Origin: Pseudoalteromonas luteoviolacea NCIMB 1942 | GTDB taxonomy: Bacteria > Pseudomonadota > Gammaproteobacteria > Enterobacterales > Alteromonadaceae | Length of the DNA: 64,000 nt | Assembly: GCF_001625595.1 (NCBI RefSeq) | Contig: NZ_AUXT01000007.1 | Coordinates: forward strand, 1-64,000 | Direction of reading: 5' to 3' | Part shown: piece after piece, positions 27,777 through 36,172 of the stretch | Layout: each line of letters starts with the position of its first letter | How positions within the stretch are numbered: the stretch's first letter is position 1 | Notes under the pieces: generated by a model | Database searches by the model: none | Seen by the model: the letters and a program-made list of their open reading frames with translations, nothing else | What the model was told of the DNA's origin: nothing | Position numbers and translations under genes: made by a program

Positions 27777-29729
27777 CTACCCACCAAACAAGCCCTTAAA
27801 CTTGTCTTTCAACTTATCTTTGATAGTGTCTTTTGCTTTATCTTTTGCCGCACTGCTGAAATCAAGGCTGGTTTCAACTTGATGAAATGGCCCTTTAATA
27901 CGTGCAGGAACTTTAAATCCAGTACTGGTATCATGGCTGCTTTGACCCTCTATCGTGTCCACAATACCTGTCACTAAACGATAATCAACAAAGGTTTTGG
28001 GGAGGTCCACAGTGCCCGAACCCGTAACACGGATCAAGGGACTCGCCAATAACAGATCGTTATTTTTACCAACCCCTTGGTTAAAGCTAAAGCTGCCAGT
28101 TAGTGCAGAAAAATCTGTTTTTTGCTCCGGATCAAAATCAGCATTGATACCCTCTGATAAACCTGAAAAGTTTCCTTTAAGCATTTCTTGGCCTTTACGT
28201 ACCATCTCAGCTAAGTTTACGCCTTTTACACCACCGTCTTTAAATTCAAATGCTAATTTGCCACCTAGCTGCGAAACAAACTGCTTCTGGCTCACTCCGA
28301 GTGTAGTCAGGTTCCAATTGATACTGCCCTTACCTAACACTTTATCAAAATCGACGGCATCAGTGAGTAGCGGTTCAGCATTGATCGCTTTAAGTGCAAA
28401 GTTTGTTTCAATTACATAGGGCTTTGTAGCCGCATTGACTGCTATCGCGCCGCGCCCACTGCCTTCATAAGCTTTAAATTTATCCAGTGAGATCCGCGCT
28501 TTACCCTGATCCAATTGAACAGATAACTGGTTTTCACCCAATGTAATTTTACGTGCTTTTAACCCCGTTGAACGGACTTTCAAGTTCGCATCAAGCTGAT
28601 TCAGTGCAGATAAATCAATTTCCGTATCATCCCAAACGATAGGTTGAGCCGGTGTATTTTCTTGTTCGGTGGGCACCTCTTCAGCCACCTTCACAGGCTC
28701 TGGTAAATAAGGGTTCAGGTCGAGCATGCCCAAATCAACATCTGCACTAACCGACATGCGTTCCTTCAAATGAACACTCGCGCTGCCTTCTATCTTCAAC
28801 GCATCCAGCTCTGCGCTAAATCGACTCAAAGTAAATACACTATCAGCAAATTGCATCGCGCCATTTATTTTGAATTGATTGAATGCATTGTCTTTCGCAT
28901 CTAATGAAATGCTTTGCCATGTAGTGAGTGCTTTCACCGAGTCGCCTGAGACCATTAACTCACCTTTAAAGCGTTTAGCCTGCTCAACTATCTCACCGTT
29001 AAAGTCTAAATTAACTAACTCATTTCTCAGTTTTTTGGAAAATTTGAAGTCTTCGCTTTGTATGGCTTTCGCAGGGTCATCTACTGCCAACTCTAATTCG
29101 AAACGCTGTGCGTGATAGCTGATCGCTCCGTGGATCGTCAAAGGCTGATATAGTGAGGGCAGCATCACGCTCAAATCCAAATCATTTACTTTTTTCTCGG
29201 TGTTAGTCTGCGCGTCTTTATAGGTAACAGAGCCACCGTATATGGCTACTTCCCCCAGAGAAATATCGAATCCAGCGGGTAGTTGCGTGGCGCCACTTTG
29301 CTGCTCACTCTCACCAGGCGGTTTGTCTGCCTCCGGTGCAGTTGGGAAAAGTTGCCAGTTCGGTTGCCCTTTGGTGTCTACCTCTAGTAACACTTGCGGG
29401 TTGTTTATCACAAAACGTTCAAGCTTAAATTCACCAGACAACAGCGATAGCCACGGAATATGTACAGCCAATTGCTCCATTGTTAGCATGTTTGGTTGAC
29501 TGCCTGTTGGCATATTTGCGAATTCCACTTGATTCAACGTGATATTAAGCTCAGGGAAAACAGATAACTCGCTGTCTCCTGAGATAGTGAGCGTTCGCCC
29601 TGTTGTTTTTTCTACTTGCGATGTTATTTGCGAGACAATTGTCTCTGTTGGGATTAGTAACGGAGCGAGTATTAACAACGCTACGATTAACACCACAACA
29701 CCTATAACACCTTTCACTATTGCCTTCAT
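27777..29729 (-). CDS. AsmA-family envelope protein
   Basis: A 650-residue protein with one N-terminal membrane anchor (IVKGVIGVVVLIVALLILAPLLI) and a large periplasmic part. The N-terminal AsmA domain reads VEKTTGRTLTISGDSELSVFPELNITLNQVEFAN, and the C-terminal AsmA_2 region near residues 470-600 contains LGGKLAFEFKDGGVKGVNLAEMVRKG. Such proteins resemble bridges for lipid transport between membranes and affect outer-membrane assembly. The C-terminal 25 residues are lysine- and aspartate-rich (KDKAKDTIKDKLKDKFKGLF). Start at 29729 with AAGGA upstream. Transcribed alone, divergent from the next gene. Confidence 0.9.
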   Translation of the reverse strand: MKAIVKGVIGVVVLIVALLILAPLLIPTETIVSQITSQVEKTTGRTLTISGDSELSVFPELNITLNQVEFANMPTGSQPNMLTMEQLAVHIPWLSLLSGEFKLERFVINNPQVLLEVDTKGQPNWQLFPTAPEADKPPGESEQQSGATQLPAGFDISLGEVAIYGGSVTYKDAQTNTEKKVNDLDLSVMLPSLYQPLTIHGAISYHAQRFELELAVDDPAKAIQSEDFKFSKKLRNELVNLDFNGEIVEQAKRFKGELMVSGDSVKALTTWQSISLDAKDNAFNQFKINGAMQFADSVFTLSRFSAELDALKIEGSASVHLKERMSVSADVDLGMLDLNPYLPEPVKVAEEVPTEQENTPAQPIVWDDTEIDLSALNQLDANLKVRSTGLKARKITLGENQLSVQLDQGKARISLDKFKAYEGSGRGAIAVNAATKPYVIETNFALKAINAEPLLTDAVDFDKVLGKGSINWNLTTLGVSQKQFVSQLGGKLAFEFKDGGVKGVNLAEMVRKGQEMLKGNFSGLSEGINADFDPEQKTDFSALTGSFSFNQGVGKNNDLLLASPLIRVTGSGTVDLPKTFVDYRLVTGIVDTIEGQSSHDTSTGFKVPARIKGPFHQVETSLDFSSAAKDKAKDTIKDKLKDKFKGLFGG

Positions 29730-29952
29730 CGACAGTCCTTCCACTGAAATAAACCTCTATGCATTATCATAGCGAGGTGAATAAAAAACCACAAAAAAGT
29801 CGTAAATTCCTGTTTGATTTCACCGCCGCGCTAGGGTTACTGCATGTCTCCCTAAATTGGTATGCCTTTATAAAAAAATTAAGAATCGGAATAAAACAAT
29901 CAAGCTTACTTGTGCCGAGGCGAATTCACACAAAAAGAACAGTAAAAGCGCA

Positions 29953-29980
29953 TTGCAACTGAGCTAGATCTAGGTATGAT
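29953..29980 (+). promoter_or_regulatory. Promoter-like sequence
   Basis: TTGCAA (29953-29958), 16-base spacer, TATGAT (29975-29980), about 80 bases before the 30062 start. The rest of the 29730-30061 gap is AT-rich with no other gene; an open frame at 29759-29962 has no support. Confidence 0.5.
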
Positions 29981-30061
29981 CCTCGCCCTTGTCAGTTTAA
30001 TGATCCATTCGCTAAACTGCACAGTCTAGATTTTAACTTAACGTTGGAGAGTCCCCGCAGC

Positions 30062-31228
30062 ATGAAAAAGTTGCTCATATCACCGTCAAATATGGCTTTG
30101 GGCGAACAAGAAAGTCAGATTTATCAAAATATTTTAAAGCAATCTACTGAGATCAGTCTCAATCTGATGGCTGTAAAGGTAGAAAATCACCCAGAAGATT
30201 TTCTGGGCTGGTGTTATGAATTACTTGATGTAGCAAAAAACCGTATTAATTTTGATTTACTAGATGACCACCAGCTACCAACTGTAAAAAAACTGCAGGA
30301 TATGTTGATATCTGCAATCAGCTTTTTGCAGGTTAAAACGCTGAGAATTGCTCCTTGGCCTGTTGTCAGTGAGTTCATCGCCGAGCGCAAAGAGCACCTT
30401 GCGTTAGAAGAGCAACTCAAGCTTATGGAATACATAAGCACACTGCGCGAAACCCCGCTACAGGAAATGATTGTTGAAGATCGCCTAGCATTCGTTGGCA
30501 AGCATACAGCCAATCACGATGTCAGCGTTTACCAATTTGATGTTGAATGGTTTGCTTCTACCAAGAGCGCCAAAGGGTTTCATCAACAATTCGCTGACTT
30601 ACCTGCTGAATTTGATCAGGCTTTAGGGCATATTCCTCTTGACGGTACGGTAAGTGAATCAGACTATCAAGCATTTATGATCGCTTACCTTAGTGCATTT
30701 AACGCCAGTGATGAAAAACCAACCTTAGCGCCGGCAACACGTTTATTGGCAATGCGCCGCCCAGACGTATTTACGCCGATAGTAAACAACCGCTCAGATG
30801 CATTGTGCCAAGCTTTAGGTATTACGCGCTTAAATAATCGAGATTTTGAAAGGTACTGGACAGATATCGTTCAAACCATTACAAGAATGCCATGGTGTGC
30901 AATGGCAACAGCTACAAATGATTTAGAAACAGAGCTGGTTAAGATTAAAGCGCTGATCCCAACGTTTTTCTATTATGTTGATAAATACACACCCACCTCA
31001 TCAAATTATTACAAATTACTGCATAAACCAAAGCGCACAAGCACCGCGTCTGGCAGTAGGTCTGTCAAACGAAGTAAAGAATCTGCAGCGACGCTTGTTG
31101 ATAGAGCACTCAGTAATGAGAATACTCCAGAACACATCAAAGCAAAACGTGATTCGATTATCGCGGAAGTGGAAAAAGGCCGAAGCGTTGATGAAACCAT
31201 TCAATTAATGCGCACAATCTTTGGCTAA
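30062..31228 (+). CDS. Unrecognised cytoplasmic protein
   Basis: A 388-residue protein with no signal peptide or membrane segment and no motif I recognise. It appears mostly helical. Residues about 220-290 (RLLAMRRPDVFTPIVNNRSDALCQALG, ERYWTDIVQTITRMPWC) look like a compact conserved core. Residues 320-350 are basic and low-complexity (KPKRTSTASGSRSVKRSK), possibly a flexible or nucleic-acid-binding linker, followed by a terminal helical domain. The ATG at 30062 is chosen over a TTG six codons earlier; GGAG lies 12 bases upstream. It sits alone, divergent from AsmA, with its own promoter-like sequence and a hairpin after the stop. Codon use looks like the neighbours', so a real gene is very likely. 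Confidence 0.8.
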   Translation: MKKLLISPSNMALGEQESQIYQNILKQSTEISLNLMAVKVENHPEDFLGWCYELLDVAKNRINFDLLDDHQLPTVKKLQDMLISAISFLQVKTLRIAPWPVVSEFIAERKEHLALEEQLKLMEYISTLRETPLQEMIVEDRLAFVGKHTANHDVSVYQFDVEWFASTKSAKGFHQQFADLPAEFDQALGHIPLDGTVSESDYQAFMIAYLSAFNASDEKPTLAPATRLLAMRRPDVFTPIVNNRSDALCQALGITRLNNRDFERYWTDIVQTITRMPWCAMATATNDLETELVKIKALIPTFFYYVDKYTPTSSNYYKLLHKPKRTSTASGSRSVKRSKESAATLVDRALSNENTPEHIKAKRDSIIAEVEKGRSVDETIQLMRTIFG

Positions 31229-31235
31229 TTAACTC

Positions 31236-31268
31236 AGATAGCCTGCATAAAAACAGTGCAGGTTATCT
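31236..31268 (+). terminator. Hairpin after the 388-residue gene
   Basis: AGATAGCCTGC (31236-31246) pairs with GCAGGTTATCT (31258-31268) over 11 positions including one G-T pair. The U-tract is poor. Confidence 0.45.
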
Positions 31269-31309
31269 AAATCCGCACCACCTAAGTGCAGCTTTTTGCT
31301 GTCACGTCC

Positions 31310-31336
31310 TTGCACCTCACCACACCCTGCTATAAT
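31310..31336 (+). promoter_or_regulatory. Promoter-like sequence before the TIGR02001 gene
   Basis: TTGCAC (31310-31315), 15-base spacer, perfect TATAAT (31331-31336). It would give a 5' untranslated region of about 155 bases before the 31499 start. Confidence 0.45.
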
Positions 31337-31498
31337 TATCGTTTTCAATTTCAATCAGATATTAAAATTCTCACGCAGCTTTTTTGTACTGGCGTAAAGA
31401 TTGCGTTTGCAAGGGACTGTTGACTTTTATGCTGCATCTAAAAGTTCAATGGCTCTAAGTTCAAATTACAAATTTTTCTGTGCCACATAGGAACCATT

Positions 31499-32185
31499 AT
31501 GACAAATAAAGCTTCACTAATTGCTTGCACCTGTTTAGCCATTTTAAATTTTGATGTATTCGCAGCCAGCGGCCACAGTGTGACCGCTAATGTAGCTGCC
31601 AGTTCCAACTATTTTTGGCGAGGTCTCACACAGTCTGACGATAGCGCGGCTGTTTCTGGTGGGATTGATTACAGTAACGACTCTGGCTTTTACATTGGAA
31701 CATGGGCATCGAATGTCGATTTTGGCGACGCCGCAAGCACAAGCTACGAATTAGACCTGTACTTAGGTTTTAGCGGTGAGATCCAAAAAGTACGCTACGA
31801 TATTGGCTATATATATTACGCTTACCCAGATGCCGCTGGAGATACAGATTTTGGAGAAGTATATGCTTCATTCGGCTGGCGCAATGTTGATTTCAAAGTG
31901 AGCTATTTAACCCATGCCCAAAATGACAGTAGCACAGAAGAAGAAATGCTCTATATTGAGCTCAATGCCAGCTTTCCCGTATTTAAAGATTCTGAACTCG
32001 AATTTCATATCGGCAACTCAAGTGGTGATACCGTTATGGAGTGGACTGGCGAAGATGATAGTTATATGGACTACAGAGTCAGTTTAAGTAAAGACGGTTA
32101 TACCTTCGGTCTTGTGAAGACAGACTTAGATGCAGATGATGATGTTAAGGTGTACGTCAGCTACGCCCTAGACTTTGATTTATAA
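31499..32185 (+). CDS. TIGR02001-family outer-membrane protein (TorF-type putative porin)
   Basis: A 228-residue exported protein. The signal peptide ends near residue 22 (FDVFAA). The mature start SVTANVAASSNYFWRGLTQSDDSAAVSGGIDY is the family signature, followed by alternating beta strands (GFYIGTWASNVDF, YELDLYLGFSG, YDIGYIYYAYPDA). It is probably a small outer-membrane barrel. Family members have been tied loosely to nutrient or nitrogen responses, but no ligand can be assigned. AGGAA is seven bases before the ATG. It stands alone and is followed by a strong terminator. Confidence 0.9.
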   Translation: MTNKASLIACTCLAILNFDVFAASGHSVTANVAASSNYFWRGLTQSDDSAAVSGGIDYSNDSGFYIGTWASNVDFGDAASTSYELDLYLGFSGEIQKVRYDIGYIYYAYPDAAGDTDFGEVYASFGWRNVDFKVSYLTHAQNDSSTEEEMLYIELNASFPVFKDSELEFHIGNSSGDTVMEWTGEDDSYMDYRVSLSKDGYTFGLVKTDLDADDDVKVYVSYALDFDL

Positions 32186-32205
32186 AACTAAGTTGCTGCA
32201 ATATC

Positions 32206-32227
32206 AAAGGGCCAAAAGGCCCTTTTT
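32206..32227. terminator. Bidirectional terminator
   Basis: AAGGGCC (32207-32213), AAAA loop, GGCCCTT (32218-32224) with T-tract to 32227. It lies between the TIGR02001 gene (+) and the converging purT (-). Confidence 0.85.
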
Positions 32228-32232
32228 CATGG

Positions 32233-33420
32233 TTATAGCTTAACGCCAATTGTTGCGCTCACTTGTTTCGCTGACGCAACGGCAGAATCAACGCTCTCAG
32301 CACGGGCAAGTGAGACCCCCATTCGGCGGGTGCCCTGCACTTCTGGTTTACCAAAAAGACGCACATCCGTATTAGGCACGGATAACGCCTCTGCTATATG
32401 CGTAAATTGTACTTCTCTCGAGCTCCCTTCTACCAAAATAACACTCGAAGCCGATGGGCCATTAAAGTGAATATTTGGGATCGGCAATCCAAGTATGGCG
32501 CGTGCATGCAACGCAAACTCACTTAAATGTTGTGAGATCAAAGTCACCATCCCTGTATCATGTGGCCTTGGCGACACTTCGCTAAAATACACTTCGTCTC
32601 CCTTGATGAAAAGTTCGACCCCAAATAACCCGCGTCCACCTAACGCGTCGGTTATCTTACGCGCAATTTCTTGGCTAAGTTTCAAAGCGGTTTCACTCAT
32701 GGCCTGTGGTTGCCAGCTTTGTTGATAGTCACCATTTGCCTGCACATGGCCAATTGGTTCGCAGAAGCTCGTGCCATTAACATGGCGAATGGTCAAAAGG
32801 GTGATTTCATAGTCAAAGTCGACAAACCCTTCAACAATCACTCTGCCTTGGCCCGCTCGTCCCCCTTGTTGTGCATACTCCCAAGCCGATTCAATATCTG
32901 CATCATACTTAACCACACTTTGTCCTTTACCTGATGAGCTCATAATAGGCTTCACAACACAAGGCATCCCAATTTTATTGATGGCCGCTCTAAAGTCAGA
33001 CAAATTATCAACAAATTGATAAGGAGAAGTCGCTAAGCCTAATTCTTCTGCAGCCAAACGGCGGATCCCTTCTCGGTTCATTGTTAACTGCGTAGCTTTG
33101 GCCGTCGGTACCACAGTAAACCCTTGTGCTTCCAATTCCACTAGCTTGCTGGTCGCAATCGCTTCTATCTCAGGCACGATGTAATCGGGTTGCTCTTGTT
33201 GGATGATCTCTGCAAGTCTTTCGCCGTCAAGCATAGATAAGGTATAACTGCGATCCGCTACTTGCATAGCCGGGGCATGTTCATATCTATCTAATACCAC
33301 AACCTCCGCACCAAGGCGTTTAAATTCAATCACGGTTTCTTTGCCCAGCTCGCCGCCACCGCAAAATAATATTTTACAAGCCGCCTTGCTAAAAGGTGTC
33401 CCCAGCAATTTTGTTTTCAT
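32233..33420 (-). CDS. purT: Formate-dependent GAR transformylase
   Basis: A 395-residue ATP-grasp enzyme that makes formyl-GAR from formate, ATP and GAR in purine synthesis. It has [13 protein letters not shown] at the N-terminus, the ATP-grasp loop [17 protein letters not shown], and [14 protein letters not shown], which is diagnostic for PurT. ATG at 33420 with AGGA seven bases upstream. Length and motifs are normal. Stand-alone, ending at the bidirectional terminator. Confidence 0.98.
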   Translation of the reverse strand: MKTKLLGTPFSKAACKILFCGGGELGKETVIEFKRLGAEVVVLDRYEHAPAMQVADRSYTLSMLDGERLAEIIQQEQPDYIVPEIEAIATSKLVELEAQGFTVVPTAKATQLTMNREGIRRLAAEELGLATSPYQFVDNLSDFRAAINKIGMPCVVKPIMSSSGKGQSVVKYDADIESAWEYAQQGGRAGQGRVIVEGFVDFDYEITLLTIRHVNGTSFCEPIGHVQANGDYQQSWQPQAMSETALKLSQEIARKITDALGGRGLFGVELFIKGDEVYFSEVSPRPHDTGMVTLISQHLSEFALHARAILGLPIPNIHFNGPSASSVILVEGSSREVQFTHIAEALSVPNTDVRLFGKPEVQGTRRMGVSLARAESVDSAVASAKQVSATIGVKL

Positions 33421-33516
33421 AACTTTTCCTGATAAACGTAATCTCACACCAACATAGCCTACTTGCAGCCTATACCGTCAGTCCAGCACTATTAACGATA
33501 CTCAGGGGAATGTATA

Positions 33517-34182
33517 TCAGGATTGATTAACCACCCTGCTGCAATATATATTGCCACCCCCTAATTGCAGCTTGAGTTCGTCACCAATGCTTAAAGCACC
33601 AACCCCCTCAGGGGTTCCGGTCATCACAATATCTCCCGGATAGAGGGTAAAAAACTGGGCAATGCTGGTGAGTAAACTCGCCATGCTGAAAATCATGTAC
33701 TTACTGTCCCCGCGTTGCTTTAACGTACCATTTTGCCAAAATTGATATGTTAAACCTGCTTCAAGTGTATCCATATTCACTGGGATAAAAGGTGTAATGC
33801 AGCCACTGCCGTCAAATGCTTTGGCCGTTTCCCAAGGGTGACCTTTTTGTTTCAGCTCAGTTTGTAAATCTCGCAGTGTGAGATCAAGTCCTAGCCCCAC
33901 TCCCGCAATGTGTCTCAGGGGCGCAGTGCAGCTACTGTCAATCTTGCTGCCTACTAACAATATCAACTCAGCCTCATAGTGATGTTCACCTAAGCTTAAA
34001 TTGATAGCTGTCTCAGGACCGAAATCGCATAGCGCACTGTTAGGTTTTATAAATAATAACGGTGCATTCGGCACTGGGTTGTTGAGCTCTTTGGCATGAG
34101 CGACATAGTTACGGCCAACACAAACTGCCTTGCCTACAGGCAATACCATTTCCACGTCAGACTGCCACTTATGATGGTACAT
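33517..34182 (-). CDS. Fumarylacetoacetate hydrolase-family protein (YcgM-like)
   Basis: A 221-residue FAH-fold enzyme, close in length to YcgM and human FAHD1. Metal-binding acidic residues are in EHHYEAELILLVG, and the signature is AGVGLGLDLTLRDLQTELKQKGHPWETAKAFDGS. The late GDIVMTGTPEGVG loop is typical. It probably hydrolyses an acylpyruvate or decarboxylates oxaloacetate-type substrates. Divergent from the nitroreductase gene. Confidence 0.9.
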   Translation of the reverse strand: MYHHKWQSDVEMVLPVGKAVCVGRNYVAHAKELNNPVPNAPLLFIKPNSALCDFGPETAINLSLGEHHYEAELILLVGSKIDSSCTAPLRHIAGVGLGLDLTLRDLQTELKQKGHPWETAKAFDGSGCITPFIPVNMDTLEAGLTYQFWQNGTLKQRGDSKYMIFSMASLLTSIAQFFTLYPGDIVMTGTPEGVGALSIGDELKLQLGGGNIYCSRVVNQS

Positions 34183-34362
34183 ATTACACTCCTTAAAACG
34201 CTCGGACTATCTGTATATTATTATAAAAACAATTAAAAACAGAATGTTATCCATTCATACTGACTATACATCCCATTTATCACGTGGCGTGACCCAAATA
34301 CATAAGTAAAGTTTTTTTGCCACTATTTGCACTGTTAAATGTTAATAAAGGCGCTGCAAAAG

Positions 34363-34391
34363 TTGAAAGCTTTATAATCACAAGTTATAAA
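34363..34391 (+). promoter_or_regulatory. Promoter-like sequence for the nitroreductase gene
   Basis: TTGAAA (34363-34368), 17-base spacer, TATAAA (34386-34391), about 33 bases before the start codon. Confidence 0.5.
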
Positions 34392-34423
34392 AAGCGCTAT
34401 GCAAGTAACTAGGAATCACAACC

Positions 34424-35101
34424 ATGAAAGCCCATGACAATATCCCTTTGACAGATTTTGTTGAATATACTCCAGAGGAAATGCAACAGCGCGCTGACGA
34501 CAACTTAGCACTGATGAAGCGACGCCACACAGTCCGTAGTTTCAGCGACAGACCGGTCCCTAAAGAGGTTATCGAGGCCTGTATTAAAACTGCCGGCTTA
34601 GCACCGAGTGGTGCAAACCACCAGCCTTGGCATTTTGTCGCAATTCATAGCAGCGATGTGAAGAAGCAAATTCGAGAGGCAGCTGAGCAATTAGAGCGTT
34701 CTTTTTATGAAGGCCGAGCTGGTGATGAATGGTTAGATGCCCTGAAACCTCTTGGCACTGATGCTGAAAAACCTTATTTAGAGCACGCACCTTGGTTAAT
34801 CGCCATTTTTACTCAGAAAAAGGGGGGGATCCATACCGAGGACAAAAATACGAACTACTATGTGCATGAATCAGTTGGAATCGCCACTGGGTTTTTAATT
34901 CAATCTTTGCACAATGCGGGATTAGCAACACTTACACATACCCCCAAGCCCATGAGTTTTTTAACCGAAATATGTCAGCGCGACAAAGACAATGAACGTC
35001 CTTATATGTTGTTGATTGCCGGATACCCTGCTGAGGACGCAACAGTACCAGAGCACGCGTTAGTTAAAAAAACACTTGAAGAAATTGCATCCTTCATTTG
35101 A
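34424..35101 (+). CDS. Iodotyrosine-deiodinase-like nitroreductase
   Basis: A 225-residue FMN oxidoreductase. The N-terminus has RRHTVRSFSDRPVPKEVIEACIKTAGLAPSGANHQPWHF, which binds FMN phosphate. The stretch FYEGRAGDEWLDALKPLGTDAEKPYLEHAPWLI and then YYVHESVGIATGFLIQSLHNAGLATLTHTPKPM follow. The EGR...Y lid and the THTP motif match the bacterial homologues of iodotyrosine deiodinase more than NfsB-type nitroreductases. Its natural substrate may be a halogenated tyrosine or phenol, fitting a marine setting, but that is inference. Own promoter; single gene. Confidence 0.85.
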   Translation: MKAHDNIPLTDFVEYTPEEMQQRADDNLALMKRRHTVRSFSDRPVPKEVIEACIKTAGLAPSGANHQPWHFVAIHSSDVKKQIREAAEQLERSFYEGRAGDEWLDALKPLGTDAEKPYLEHAPWLIAIFTQKKGGIHTEDKNTNYYVHESVGIATGFLIQSLHNAGLATLTHTPKPMSFLTEICQRDKDNERPYMLLIAGYPAEDATVPEHALVKKTLEEIASFI

Positions 35102-35128
35102 TATAAATGACCCAAATGAGATATTGGC

Positions 35129-36172
35129 TTAAATGGCCAATATCTCACCGTCACTCAATCCCGATATCACCATAACTTTTTCATCATAACTTGAGCCTAA
35201 GCGTATTAACCTACGAGACTTCACACCACTCTCAATCACATCGACCATAGTGAGCTGTCCTGCATGCTTCACCAGTTTACGAGGGATCAGTACCCTTCTA
35301 ACTCGTTGCGCTGGTAAGTAAACTTCAGCATACATGCCAGGCTTGATACCCGCTGGAGTCACAACATCTAGCTTAATTAAAAATTGCCTCGCTAAATTAT
35401 CTGCAACAGGCACTATCTCACTAATTTTGCCACTCAGGGTACGTTCTGAAGCACCGATTCTTACGGACAACTCAGCCCCTACTTGTAGTTTTCCAACCAA
35501 ACTAGCCCCGACGGATGCTGTAATTTGCAAACTTGCAGGATTAAACAAGTTTAATACTGGTGTACCTGGTGTAACCATGTCACCAGGTTCAACTAGACGC
35601 TCTACCACTACGCCGGAAATAGGTGCCACGATTTGCGTATAGCCCAACGCAACCTTTGCGCCTTTAAGTTGCTCCATTAATGCCGTACGCTTTGCGCTTA
35701 ATTCATCCACACTGCTTTGCCAATTATCCACCAGATCTCTGGCCACCAAGCCCCTATCTAATAGAGCACTTACTCGGTTTAATTGCTTTTGTGCTTGCGC
35801 TAATTGAACCTCATTTGCCTCGCTTTGCGCGCTAACTTGCTTTACAGTGGCTTGCAACTGTTCATCCGCTAAGTTTGCAATGACTTGACCTTGTTTAACG
35901 GCTTGCCCTGCACGCACTTCTATAGTTTTAATCTGTGCCAAAATACGACTCGCCACACGCGTATTTTCTTGTGCAGAGACGTTGGCACTAATAGTATCTT
36001 GCAGTTCAATAGCTTGCGCTGTGACCAAATAACGCTCCCCCGTATGTAGTTGAGATGGACGCAAATTTATGGGGCTGAGTTTATCCTCAAAGGCACCTGT
36101 AAAAATAGCGAGTGTCAAAACCAAAGTGCACATTGCAGCAATGGCCACCATTTTTTTATGAACCATCGGCAT
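35129..36172 (-). CDS. RND efflux periplasmic adaptor (membrane fusion protein)
   Basis: A 347-residue HlyD/AcrA-type adaptor. The N-terminal membrane anchor is residues 8-25. Biotinyl-lipoyl halves are ILAQIKTIEVRAGQAVKQGQVIANL and TQIVAPISGVVVERLVEPGDMVTPGTPVL on either side of an alpha-helical hairpin (about 105-170). A beta-barrel and a membrane-proximal domain follow. It joins the pump encoded upstream to an outer-membrane channel not encoded here. ATG at 36172 with GGAG seven bases before; the start overlaps the permease 3' end by 17 bases. Confidence 0.92.
   Translation of the reverse strand: MPMVHKKMVAIAAMCTLVLTLAIFTGAFEDKLSPINLRPSQLHTGERYLVTAQAIELQDTISANVSAQENTRVASRILAQIKTIEVRAGQAVKQGQVIANLADEQLQATVKQVSAQSEANEVQLAQAQKQLNRVSALLDRGLVARDLVDNWQSSVDELSAKRTALMEQLKGAKVALGYTQIVAPISGVVVERLVEPGDMVTPGTPVLNLFNPASLQITASVGASLVGKLQVGAELSVRIGASERTLSGKISEIVPVADNLARQFLIKLDVVTPAGIKPGMYAEVYLPAQRVRRVLIPRKLVKHAGQLTMVDVIESGVKSRRLIRLGSSYDEKVMVISGLSDGEILAI

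Noticed and set aside
29759..29962. 67-codon plus-strand ORF between AsmA and the 388-residue gene
   Set aside because: No ribosome site, atypical composition, and it overlaps promoter sequence for the next gene.
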